Below are positions 23,105-33,430 of a stretch of 64,000 bases of DNA, in pieces. Source of the DNA: Toxorhynchites rutilus septentrionalis (Eukaryota > Arthropoda > Insecta > Diptera > Culicidae); contig NC_073745.1 of NCBI RefSeq assembly GCF_029784135.1, positions 76,937,569 to 77,001,568 of the forward strand, in the 5' to 3' direction. The position numbers were made by a program, and so were the translations under genes. Under the pieces are notes generated by a model, which saw only the letters and a program-made list of their open reading frames with translations, searched no databases and was not told where the DNA came from. Numbering within the stretch: position 1 is the first letter of the stretch; every line of letters begins with the position of its first letter.

Positions 23105-23640
23105 TTTGTTTTTACTACTTCCGATTTTTTTTTTTAAATCAAGCAAAGATGTAAATATCATTGCATGTTTGTGTTTTATTGTCAACACTGAAGAATTTGT
23201 TTAAGAAACTTTCTGTGTGATATTCGCCAACATTGCTAATTACCAGGATGAACAGTTTATAAGAATTCGGTTAGAAAGGGGTATGTAGACCTCAGTAAAC
23301 ATGTAGAAGAGCAATTGTTTAGATTTTGCTATTGAACTTGGCTAACACACGAAAACAATTTTACTTCACGCGTTCATTGACGAATCAGATCTCAAGTTTG
23401 TAAGCTTTCGAGCTTATCAAAATAATCATAAATTTTGCACATTTCAAATGTACTCTAATCGTTAAGAGGAACCTTCTATGCATTAATAGTTTTTTTTAAA
23501 TTTGCTCAGTGCACGGTAAAATGTAAAAATATCGTTCGAAAAAAAAAACATCGCACCAATCAGAAAATGACAAACGAAACAATTAGTTTTATTTTACCGC
23601 AGTGAATCGCGATGATACTCCCCTTTTTAAAGGGGTCGTT
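23105..23640. other. AT-rich spacer, no gene seen
   Basis: No domain or repeat of this window is recognised here. Confidence 0.3.
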
Positions 23641-26330
23641 TCCACCTATTTTGGAATTTAAAATGGTTTAAAATCGAACAAGAATTCATGCTCTGACGTT
23701 CCAAACGTCCCACATATTCGTCCCACCAATAAATAAACCCGCCGCCGGTTTTAGATTTTTCCTCTCTCCGAAAGCCACGATTTTACACACCGGTCACGTC
23801 GAACATGCCGTCCCTAACCCTCCCTCAGCGTGTCACCCCCCACAGGATACACTTGAAGTTTATTCACTCAACGGTCACGTACTGCTGATATTCCACTTCT
23901 CGTTTCGGGAGCAGAGAGGAGCCCTAAACTTGCTCTCATGCTTCCGCCGGATCCTGCTTGCTTGTTACCGAACTATTCTTCCCACAAACCTTAAAATACC
24001 TTTAAAATCAAACACATTTCCGCAAATTCCATCACACCGATGGCTCCCAAGGCGTGCACACGGGAGAAGGACACGTTTAAAGTGGTGGAGTTTCGCATAG
24101 CTGTTGTTCCGGGTATCCCCGAGCTAACATCCTCGCGGATCTGCTCTCCTATGAGGCTCTTATTAATGCAAATTTTCCCGCAAAGTGCTGCTTCCGTTGG
24201 TAGTTTTCCACGGATTCGCTCCGCCACGAATGTTTACGCTTATCAGCGCCTACGTTCTCATCGCAGATGTGAGGGTCATTTACATTTAGAAAAATCATTT
24301 GTTTTCAGGAGCGCCGACAAGGATGAAAACGGGGAAATATTGTGGAGAGATTGTGCGATTAATTGTGCGCATGCGAGCATCAAACGTTCGCAGGGGAAAT
24401 TACTATCCGGTGATAACGGGGGTAAAAAACAAGCGAAGGGAATCGCAATTGTTTACCTAGGAGAGTGCTCACGAAGCACGGAAACTGAGATCCACTTTCG
24501 ATTCTAAAAACATTCCCACGTGGAATTGGGAGGCCCCATCTAAGACCATTAGAATCCCGAGAATTTAATAGAAAGAACATAAGATGGATTGTGTATCGAT
24601 AAGGATTCGATCTGATGACCACTGGTCAGCTACAGGTAGCCATAGGAGACACACGATAGCGCCTGCTGTCGGTCCTTCTGTCCTGTTCGGACACTCATTA
24701 CTCAGCCTTCACCTAATGGAAAAAATGGAATTCAAATTTTAGGTAAAAATCAACTTCCTCTCCAGGATACTGTGCCCAGCTGCTGCGCTGATGAACTACA
24801 AATTTTATTTGCGCTTTAACGCATACCGCTTGGTTTCATTTCCATCAGAAAGAGAATAATAATGGTACGCAAATGGCATCACTTATCAAGGGCACAATTC
24901 GGACTCCAGGATACCCGTGCTCGCATGAAAGCCTGAGTGCACATTCCAAATTTTCGCTTTCATGTTCTCGACCGGAAGCACCACTAACATCGGGTTGTGG
25001 AAAACAATGTTCAACGACGAGACAAGCAACGCTGGAACTTCACTTCCGGTCGGCCGCTTGCTACCGGTCTGCGGTTCTGGTAGTGCAATTCCGGTTGTGG
25101 AAAGCTCCACTAAAACCGGAAGCAACAAGTGTTCTGTCGCAGGGAAAGTGGATTGAATCCCGGCGGAACTATAGGAGGTGAAATGAAAGATGGGATGGGT
25201 TAAGATTTCGGCCGAGAACTTTCTCTTCGTCGGTTGGTGGGATGCTGCCCTGGGAAAATTCTGATTAACATCCACGAAAATGGGCGAGACTATCGGTGTA
25301 GAAAAAAAGTGTCGGGATAGTTAAACTCGATATTTCTTGGAATCCGACTTATTGTGGTTTCTTAACTATGGGTTATTGGCCTCCGACTTGTTTCAAACAT
25401 GTTATCATTTTTGTTCTTCGATTCATGTCTTCGATTGAAACGATTTTTATCGTTTCAAGCTTCTGGAAGATAAAATTTTCAGGCCTTTCATGGATTCCTC
25501 TGCAAAGAAAAAAACTATGTTTCTTGTGCCAAACCAGTCATCGATACATTTTCGCACATTTTCAGAAGATTGAAGCGCTTCAAAGCGATTCTCACATTGG
25601 TGAAAACAAATGGTAATCGAAATTAGCCAAGTTTGGTGAATAAGCTGCAAGGTGTAGTTGATCCAAATTGAGAAGCTCAATCGGGAGGTCTTGTTCGGTT
25701 GCGACAGAGCGTTGGCAGAGCAAGAAAAACTAATTTGTGTTGCCTTTCTTGATATTCCGGTCGGTTTTGGAGCAGTTCATCCGATAAATTGTGTAAAATC
25801 AGGATGCGAAAACAGTAGAAAAATCGTTTTTCTTCTTAGGTTCAAATCATAAAAACTAACGAACGTTTTACTCACACAATAAGAACAGCTGACGAGAAAA
25901 CCCACCCACGAAAAGTGGAATTTTTTTTACCCCAATTCAATTCGTGGTTGCCAATATTTGCTGCACCAGGAGCACATGTCCTCGCTGTAGGGCAAATGTT
26001 TGGATTACGAAGCGCATGTCTGACAGAAACAGCTGCTCATCTAATGCTGTATCCTCCAGCAGAGAGGGTGCATTTCCTGCTTTTCCTTCCAAAAACGCGC
26101 TATCGGTGTTCTGGGCACTTGTTCCCCGGCACGGACATCAAACGTGCCTCTGCTGCTTTGATTAAATTCCACCCGGATTATTTAATTTCGACTCTAGCCT
26201 CTCGTGGTGTCTTTGATGTTTTCAAATCTCGAAATTCGGCAGAGGTTGGGGTGAATTGTGAGTTGATCCTTTGCTTAGGGCGTGAAAACGGGGGGATGTT
26301 TATTTTATGCTAATTCGTGAAGTGGGATAA
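23641..26330. other. Unique GC-richer island, no gene proven
   Basis: This is the longest stretch of the window free of recognisable repeats. The largest frames (24040-24507 on plus, 24886-25275 on minus, 25915-26313 on plus) encode 155, 129 and 132 residues without any domain that I recognise. Several frames overlap on opposite strands. TTCCGGT/ACCGGAA motifs recur at 24969, 25042, 25088 and 25116. Conserved non-coding or intronic sequence is a fair guess. Confidence 0.35.
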
Positions 26331-26388
26331 TTGTGTTTCAGATGCGTTCCTTGTTGTGAACCGGAAGATAATCAGTGTTTGAATTGGT

Positions 26389-27461
26389 CGGTGTTAAGTC
26401 AGGCCGGACCATGTGACATTTTTATGATTTCGAGAAAAACGAACATAAAGTTTTTTTCGTTCAATATTGTTCTCAGAAATGATAGATACTCTCTGGCGAT
26501 ACTTTGACGTATGATAGTTGTAAAAAAACATCAAGTATCATGCTAAAAAAGGCAGTTATTTGGCTGCCTATACGTACATAGTCCACTCTGACTGAACCAA
26601 ATGAAGCATTTTTCAAGAGTTGGTTCACTATGACTGAACAATTTCGAAATATGTCAATTAACAATCAATTAACAGTTGTGAGTCAAAGTGTGCCATTCTA
26701 CTATGAAAATTAGAGCGAGAAGGATTGTGAGTTTGGAATTGCATAACATTTATTTGCGTTCAGCATAATAGCCTCTGCCATCTACTGCTGACATAAATAT
26801 GATTGCACGGAAAACATATTAAGCATTAACTTCCCATTTTCAATGATCTTGGACAGTATTTGTCAATAGAATTGTCAAATTTGAATTCATTGTCATCGCT
26901 ACAGCCTAAATCGCACTCTGAAATAGTATATTTTGCAATCATTCACACTGAAGACCAGCATTTTCACTGATCCGTTCAGTCGGAGTGGACCAAATTAATT
27001 TTTTAATATACTCAGAATGTGCACATTTTACACTAAAGGGATCAAGCACATTCCGACAAGGTACCTATTAGCTCTATAGAGGCGAATGAACTGCAAAGTT
27101 TAAAGCCTCTTAAAAATAAAGAACCAACCAACCTATTGGCTTCAAGGAAATGTTTTATTGATTCGAATTCGGCGTTTGGATATTGTTTAAATTCATACAA
27201 ATAATTGTCACATGGTCCACTCTGTCTGCACATGATATAGAGCCATTTCGCTATGGTAAATGGTACATGGTCCGCTCTGACTGCATATTATGAGGGATTT
27301 TCGTTGATCAATCATAACAATTTCGATCCGTTATTCCTGCTGTATGCGTGATTTTTTAACACTGATGAATGTGGTGTGTAGCTTACATAAAGCTTAACCA
27401 AATGTTATCAATAACTCGAAATTTTCAATTTTGCGACTTGGTTCCCTCTGACTTAACACCG
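26389..27461. mobile_element. Non-autonomous DNA element with subterminal repeats
   Basis: The ends are inverted: CGGTGTTAAGTCAGGCCGGA on the left and, read inward from the right, CGGTGTTAAGTCAGAGGGAA. Within the 1073 bases a TGGTCCACTCTGACTG-like motif recurs at 26579, 26619, 26975 (inverted), 27206 and 27268. A CGGTG start and multiple subterminal repeats recall hAT elements, but I cannot read an 8-bp target duplication. No transposase frame is present. Confidence 0.6.
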
Positions 27462-27589
27462 ATCAATTGTTAGGCATATTTTTTCTTTTATTATCGTAGG
27501 ATCGCTTTCAAGCAGATGAAATGCATTTTTTTATATTTTTTACAAATTGGCTTATTTCAAGAAAAAATGTAATATTTATTTTTTTTGCT

Positions 27590-28290
27590 TTATTTGTTGA
27601 TTGCTGCTGTCAAAGTTTACAAAAAAAAACTGTGGCCAGCCACTAGCTTGTAACTTATTCCTAGAGAGCAAGCTTATATCTAATCCTCACTAATTTATTA
27701 TTAATTGCTACTTAAATATATCTTCAAATTATTTTTAAGGCTTGAAATGTTCTGTTCTGTCTTCAAATTATTTGGAAGTGCATTGAACCAGAGTTGAAAA
27801 AAAGTTCAAGTGCTATTTCTGTTCTAGACCTCGAAACGTAGAAATTGTTTCTGGTATTATGATAATGTATGTTTTGACATTCAATCAGTTGAATATTATA
27901 TTCCACCTAGCCATTTTTGATTTTGAATACCAGTAGCAAAACGTTATACTTGTGCATATTGTCAAATGAAAGCAATTCTGCAGAATACAATCTTGCGGTT
28001 GGAAACAATACCGGCAGTTTATGTATGTTTTTTACGGCTCTATTCTGATGAGTTTTTAGTACATTTTGGTGTGTTGCTGCAGCAGATCCCCAAACTGTAC
28101 TCACGTAACAAAGACGAGGTATTATGAATGCGTTATATAATTGCCAACAGGTGTGCATGTTTAAACAATTTCTAGATTTCTTGAGAGCGAAAATAATAGG
28201 TGTTTTTTTTTTCACCGATGTCATTTGACTTTTCCATTTTAAGTTTTTATTCAGTATTAGACCTAAGTAATTAATTTCATCTACTTGCAT
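27590..28290 (-). pseudogene. Non-LTR retrotransposon C-terminal fragment (CR1/L2-like)
   Basis: The 127-residue minus-strand frame (27907-28290) reads NYLGLILNKNLKWKSQM and RLCYVSTVWGSAAATHQNVL, then KTHQNRAVKNI. This is the region after the reverse transcriptase catalytic core in Jockey/CR1/L2-type elements. Beyond its stop, another frame reads NTRNNFYVSRSRTEIALELF, the usual C-terminal end of such proteins. The catalytic domain is absent, so this is a 5'-truncated, decayed copy. An exact clade cannot be given by eye. Confidence 0.7.
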
Positions 28291-28500
28291 TAGCTGTTCG
28301 TTATTTATGAATAATTGTAGTGAATCGATATAGTGTTCTAGTGAAAAGATAGTGAAACAAGATAATATGTATTACAATTCAACTTATTCTAATGGAAGGG
28401 AACCGATAGCTCGCAAAGGACGAAAAGGAGGGGAAAGGATGTTAGAACAATCAGACTCGAAGATCAATAGTTTTAAGGAAAACATAAATTTGGAGCATGT
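28291..28500. other. Junction between two non-LTR elements
   Basis: This includes the start of the CR1/L2-like fragment (minus strand) and the 3' region of the next, RNase H-bearing element. No distinct tail repeat is clear. Confidence 0.3.
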
Positions 28501-28576
28501 GATCAAGATCTAGCCGAGCCAACACATCTCTCACCGGCACATTGGGCTGCCTTCCTCTGGCCCGAAGAGAGTTTTC

Positions 28577-28980
28577 TTAATTCGATCTGGCAACAACATA
28601 TCTCTCGCACGACCAAACAACGTGTTCGATGTCGTGGTAACCTTGGCCACAAACACAGATATTGCTATCGAGAAGATTAAAACGAAAGAGTAGCGCGTCT
28701 AATGAACAGTGATTGGACATGAGTCGGGAGAAGGTTCGAATGAAGTCCCGACTCAAGTCCAGACTTTTGAACCATGGGTTGAGGCTAACCTTAGGGATAA
28801 TCGAGTGAAGCCATCGGCCCAAATCATCTTCATTCCCCTTACGTTGCCAGTTAGCGATGGTATTCTTACGAACTAAAGAATAAAATTCATTGAAGGCGAT
28901 TTGACGCTGATAAATGTCGCCTTCAATCGCACCCACCTTTGCTAATGAGTCAGCCCTCGCATTACCCGGAATTGAGCAAT
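28577..28980 (-). pseudogene. ORF2 C-terminus: end of RNase H and Cys/His motif
   Basis: The frame reads KADSLAKVGAIEGDIYQRQI at its start (the last RNase H motif), then NEDDLGRWLHSIIPKVS, and ends with CVCGQGYHDIEHVVWSCERY. The counterpart at 19389-20063 has the same motifs in the same order. The frame then breaks near 28577. Confidence 0.8.
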
Positions 28981-29046
28981 GTGAAGGGACCCAGACAAAG
29001 GTACATAACAGCGACTGGTTAAAGCACTCAAAATTTCTCGTATTCT

Positions 29047-29276
29047 CTAAAGGAAGTACGGCGAGTGCTTTTCCGGCCTCACTGAACGGATAGCTTCGAC
29101 AGAGCTAAGACTATCCGTTACAATATAATAGTGTCCAACAGGTCGTGAGGCGACGCTGTCCAGCGCCCAGTGAATCGCTGCCAATTCAGCAATATACACT
29201 GAACAAGGATACTGAAGACTGTGGAAGGTGCTAACAAATCCGTTGAACACTCCAAATCCTATGGACTCATTTATAT
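29047..29276 (-). pseudogene. RNase H core, downstream of the SINE insertion
   Basis: The frame reads IGFGVFNGF, YVAELAAIHWALDS and TDSLSSVEAIRSVRPEK, covering the second (Glu) and third (Asp) catalytic positions of RNase H. The upstream TDGSYINES part lies on the far side of the SINE at 29574 and beyond. Confidence 0.8.
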
Positions 29277-29281
29277 AGGAT

Positions 29282-29560
29282 TCTTCTTCTTCTTGTATGG
29301 CGTTAACGTTCCCTGTGGAACTTTTGCCGTCTCAACATATGCATTAACTAGCGTCATTCATTAATACTTAGTTGAGATTTCTTAAGCCAAATAACACGCC
29401 TTGAATGTATTCCGAGGGGCAAGCTCTAGAATACGCGTGACCACAGTGCAAGTCTGAGGAAATTTCTTTGACGAAAAATCCTCCGGCCAGAACGGGAATC
29501 GAACCCGCACACCCGGCATGATAATGTGAGACGCTAACCACTCGGCCACGGGTGCACCCT
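29282..29560 (-). mobile_element. tRNA-derived SINE with 13-bp target duplication
   Basis: The minus strand starts with a tRNA-like head holding A box TGGCCGAGTGG (29538-29548) and B box GGTTCGATTCC (29495-29505), internal promoters for RNA polymerase III. It ends with a GAAGAAGAAGAA-type tail. ATTTATATAGGAT is duplicated at 29269-29281 and 29561-29573. The SINE landed inside the RNase H motif of the host retrotransposon. Its type resembles mosquito tRNA-related SINEs such as Feilai, but I cannot confirm the name. Related copies lie at 18417-18702 and 8668-8857. Confidence 0.88.
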
Positions 29561-29867
29561 ATTTATATAGGATCCATCAGTAATATATGTACTTATTATT
29601 ACAATTGACACGCATATACTTTGCTTTGGAGATCGTTGGAATGAACTCCGATCGAATATAATCTGTAATTGCATGAATATCCTGCTTCATGGACAGATCA
29701 AAATGCACAGAGGAACTGATGTAGTCAGCGAAACAAACACGGTTTGAATATACGAAGAAGACTCAACCTGCATGAAGATGAATTCATGATATAAACTCAC
29801 GAATCCAGAGTAAAAATTTAGCTCGATCAGTTGCTCGAAATTTCCGATCACCAATGGGTTCATAACC

Positions 29868-30867
29868 TTACACCGGATAAGGAACCGACGAGATAATCAA
29901 TTGAGGCGATCTTTTAGTGGGAGTACGCTTGCCAAAACCCCGAGGCTCATGGTATGCGTTGAGGGCATACATCCCAATGCAATACGGAGACAAAGATACT
30001 GAAATTCGCTCGAGTTTAATGAGGTGTGGTTTGGCAGCTGATTGAAAACAGAAACTGCCGTACTCCACCACTGAGAGAATAGTTGTTCGATACAACATTA
30101 TAAGATCTTCTGGGTGGGCTCCCCACCAGGTGCCGGTAATTGTACGGAGAAAGTTCATTCTTTGTTGACATTTTTACTCAGATGCCTAATATGGGCCCCC
30201 AAGTACATTTGGAGTCGAACCAGACCCCAAGATACTTGAATGACATAGCATGAGTGATCGGTTTACCAAAAAGTTGAAGATTTGGTTTTGCTGGTCTATG
30301 CTTCCTAGAAAAAACCACCATCTCTGTTTTCTCCGTGGAGAATTCGATCCCTAGTCGAATGGCCCAGGTTGAGAAATTGTTCAAAGTATCTTGTAAGGGT
30401 TCTTGCAGGTTGGATTGTTTTGATCCTACGACAGACACCACTCCATCATCTGCAAGTTGGGTTGGGCTGCACTTTTGTGTAAGGCAATTGTCGATGTCGC
30501 TTACATAGAAGTTGTACAAAAGGGGGCTTAAACATGAGCCCTGGGGGAGGCCCATGTAAGAGAACCAACTTACTGCAGAATCTCCGTGAGAAAAGTTCAA
30601 ATTTTTCTCACAAAGCAAGTTATATAACATATTATCCAATAAAGGCGGCAGACCCCGAGAGTGTAATTTGTCCGACAAAACCTCTATTGAAAAAAAATCA
30701 AAGGCCCCCTTTATGTCCAAGAATACTGAAGCCATTTGTTTTTTTTTCGGTGTAAGCCATTTGAATTTCTGAAGAAAGCAATGCAAGACAATCATTCGTC
30801 CCCTTGCCCCTGCGGAACCCATATTGTGTATCTGAGAGTAGGCCACTCGTTTCAACCCAACGATCAA
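29868..30867 (-). pseudogene. Reverse transcriptase, C-terminal half
   Basis: The frame at 30178-30867 contains VFLDIKGAFD (first catalytic Asp motif), GLPQGSCLSPLLYNFY and QLADDGVV, the form of the catalytic YxDD box in this element, then EKTEMVVFSRK and FKYLGVWFD. The frame at 29868-30158 continues with the thumb-like region. The motifs and order match non-LTR reverse transcriptases, which copy RNA into DNA at a nicked target. The two frames are offset, so there is at least one more indel near 30170. Confidence 0.88.
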
Positions 30868-31336
30868 GGCGAAACAAGATCATTTTCTCCAACAATTTCC
30901 GTATACAATACAGCATTGCTATTGGGCGGTACGAATTGAAGTCGGAAGCGGGTTTTCCGGGTTTTTGAATTTTTATAACTCGTACTTGTCTCCAATCATC
31001 TGGAACAATATTATGCTCCAGAAACCATTTGAATAAATTCAACAAGCAATGTTTCGCCACATCAGGGAGGTTTTTCAACAAGTCGAACTTAATTCTGTCC
31101 GATCCCGGAGCAGAATTGTTACATGAAAGGAGAGCAAGAGAGAATTCTACCATCGAAAACTCGGAATCAAGATCGCATCTATCTTGTGGTATATCTCGAA
31201 CAATTTTTTGTACGGGAACGGAATCGGGACAAACCTTCCGTGCAAAATTAAAAATCCATCGATGTGAATATTCCTCGCTTTCATTCGTTGAAGAGCGATT
31301 TCTCATGTTTTGAGCCACTTTCCATAAGTTTTTCAT
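30698..31336 (-). pseudogene. Reverse transcriptase, N-terminal half
   Basis: The frame contains NSAPGSDRIKFDLLKNLP, WRQVRVIKIQKPGK, YRPIAMLYCIRKLLEKMI and TQYGFRRGKGTND, the early conserved blocks of non-LTR reverse transcriptase. It is out of frame with the catalytic half. The shift lies at a run of A's on the minus strand (plus-strand T-run near 30740-30748), where EKK passes into QMASVFLDIKGAFD. Confidence 0.88.
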
Positions 31337-31594
31337 TGACGTTTCTTGTTACAAACCTGCCACGAAATTTCGCCAATAAGCACGTTTTTTTTTTCCTTTT
31401 ATCAGGATTTCAAATTGATTTTCAAGGGCTAAATACGTTTGAAAATTCTCAATGGTTCCACGTTTCCGAAAAACTTGAAATGCATTCGATTTATCTCCAT
31501 AAAGCTTGGAACACTGGCTATCCCACCATGGATTGGGAGGCCTTCGACGAAAGGTGAACCTGGGATGGGTTTCGTTTGAGCGCGAATCGCGCTG

Positions 31595-32047
31595 TCATAG
31601 GATCAAACGAGAAAGGAAGTAATACTCCTCCAATGGAGGTAAGCCATCTCTGGAATTGATGGCTAGAGCAATCGCGTCTGCATATTTTTTCCAATCAATG
31701 TGTCTTGTGAGGTCATATGCCATGTTTATAGATTCAGAAGAATTAGACCCAATGGTGATGGAAATTTTAAATGGCAAGGGATCACTACCGTTGGGGTCCT
31801 GGATTACATTCTACTTGCAATCTAACGATAGTGAATTCGAGCAAAGCGAGAGGTCAAGAGTACTTGGGTTAGCAGGAGGTTTAGGTACACGTGTTGTTTC
31901 CCCAGTGTTCAAAACGGTCATATTGAAGCTGTTACAAAGGTCATATATCAACGATGAACGGTTGTCGTCGTACTGTTCCCCCCAGGCGGTACCGTGAGAG
32001 TTGAAGTCTCCCAAGTTCAACCGTGGCTCAGGAAGGAGTGAGCACAT
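31595..32047 (-). pseudogene. AP-type endonuclease domain fragments
   Basis: The frame at 31811-32047 carries LNLGDFNSHGTAWGEQ, the GDFN-x-H signature of apurinic-type endonucleases that nick target DNA for non-LTR elements, and STLDLSLCSNSL. It continues after a stop codon into 31595-31777. The upstream portion is fused to ORF1 (32090-32695). Confidence 0.8.
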
Positions 32048-32089
32048 GTCAGCAAGTTGCTTTCGGCTAACTTGAACTTTCGGAGGCCA

Positions 32090-32735
32090 CTACAAGCTGA
32101 CAATACAGAGGTCTTTGCCTCTGATGTTTCGACGACAAGCAACAGCTTCGATCCTTCCAATAGGTGGAAAGTCAATTCTTAAAAATGAGTGGCACTTATT
32201 GATCCCCAATAGCACCACTCCGTATCTGTCAACATGGTCCAAGCGTACTTTGGGAGTGGTCACATTTTTGCGCCGAGGATTCCCTTGGAAAATAAACGGT
32301 GTGCACCCGTTAGCTGTGTCCGCTTCTATTTCGTCAACGGACAACGTGGCGAAGACATTTTGTGTGTTGATTGGTTGTTGTTCTTGAGCCAGTGGAGAAG
32401 CGCCCTTCAAATTTTCCGCAAAAGTGCGCTTCGAGCGTTCCTTCAAAGAGCGTTTCTGTTTATCCCAGCGACTCTTGTAAGTTGCACAAGCTGATTGCTC
32501 GTGTGGGGATCCTCCGCAATATGGACATTTATACTCAGTCGCACTGCAGGATTCCCCCACATGTTGCTCTCCGCAAGTTGCACAGCGCTCCTTGTTGGCG
32601 CAATAATCTGCTGTATGACCAACTGACTTGCATTTATTGCAAGTCATGGGCTTTGGCACGAAGAGTCGCACTGGAAGCCTTAATTTATCCACCATAACGT
32701 AGTCAGGGAGGGCGGAACCAGCAACGGTGATATTT
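32090..32735 (-). pseudogene. ORF1 zinc-knuckle region fused to endonuclease
   Basis: Three Cys/His knuckles are visible: CNKCKSVGHTADYC, CATCGEQHVGESC and CPYCGGSPHEQSAC. They are typical of the nucleic-acid-binding ORF1 protein of non-LTR elements. A polar stretch follows. Then, without a stop, the frame passes near 32247 into RLDHVDRYGVVLLGINKC and IEAVACRRNIRGKDLCIVSL, which is endonuclease sequence normally in ORF2. An internal deletion removed the ORF1 stop and the start of ORF2. A single stop near 32090 separates this from the GDFN motif. ORF1 is also missing its N-terminus. Confidence 0.8.
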
Positions 32736-33430
32736 TAGTGCTAGTGAAATATGAATAGTTGCGGACACTATAGAATTTCAATAAATTTCAATTGAACAAC
32801 AAACATTGGAGTATGTTACACTGGAAAACTCTTTTTGGTTTTAGTTTGAACATAAGAAAGTGTTGTTAGAAAACTTTGTTTTCCTTTAATAAACACTTTT
32901 TTTGATGTACGGACGATTTGCATCCAAGTGTTGTTTCTTTCGTAAAAATCAATGAATTAGCCATTAATGAAATGACCGTTTTTAGGAAATCGAATTAAAA
33001 TCATTTTTGAAAAAAAAAGCTTTTTTAGTGTAACGTCCACAAAATTTTAATGTATTCTGAGAGGATGCTGACTGCACCATAGAAGAGTTGGGACGGAATT
33101 CATCGACAGTCACGTCTCAGCTCAAAATTCAATTAGAAAAAAATTAATGTCTGAGATAGCTCAATGTAAGGGAAAATGTAATTTGAAGTGAATCCTTTGG
33201 GAAGCCAAGCGCAATTGTATTCGATCTTCTATATTTTTTTTCTGATACTTTTGTTGATATCGTGTAGGTTTTTGCTGCATTGGAAATATCTGATGTATTG
33301 GACATCGGATTTTTCAAACAAAATTTTAATCTACAGTTTGTTTTGAATTATCAGAATATTAAAATAGTTACCAGTGCTTTTTTTTCTTCCTAATCTTCCA
33401 AAACTGTTGTTTCGGTTCATAGTCAAATAT
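32736..33430. other. AT-rich spacer, no gene seen
   Basis: No repeat or domain is recognised. Confidence 0.3.

Larger units (their letters stand above)
28500..32735 (-). mobile_element. I/LOA-like non-LTR retrotransposon, 5'-truncated
   Basis: In minus-strand order the element keeps ORF1 zinc knuckles (about 32735-32250), an AP-type endonuclease (32247-31600), reverse transcriptase (31336-29868), and RNase H with a Cys/His C-terminus (29580 and 29276-28577). A SINE interrupts RNase H. Stops and frameshifts lie throughout, so it is dead. It is closely related in layout and sequence to the fragment at 19389-20771. Confidence 0.85.

Noticed and set aside
24040..24507. A 155-residue plus-strand frame
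   Set aside because: I see no domain, no codon pattern I can defend and no neighbouring gene structure.
29490..29556. Functional tRNA gene
   Set aside because: The A and B boxes are present, but the sequence continues into a SINE body with a target duplication, and no proper acceptor stem closes.
31264..31557. Plus-strand frames across the retrotransposon
   Set aside because: They are antisense shadows of the reverse transcriptase and its linker on the minus strand.
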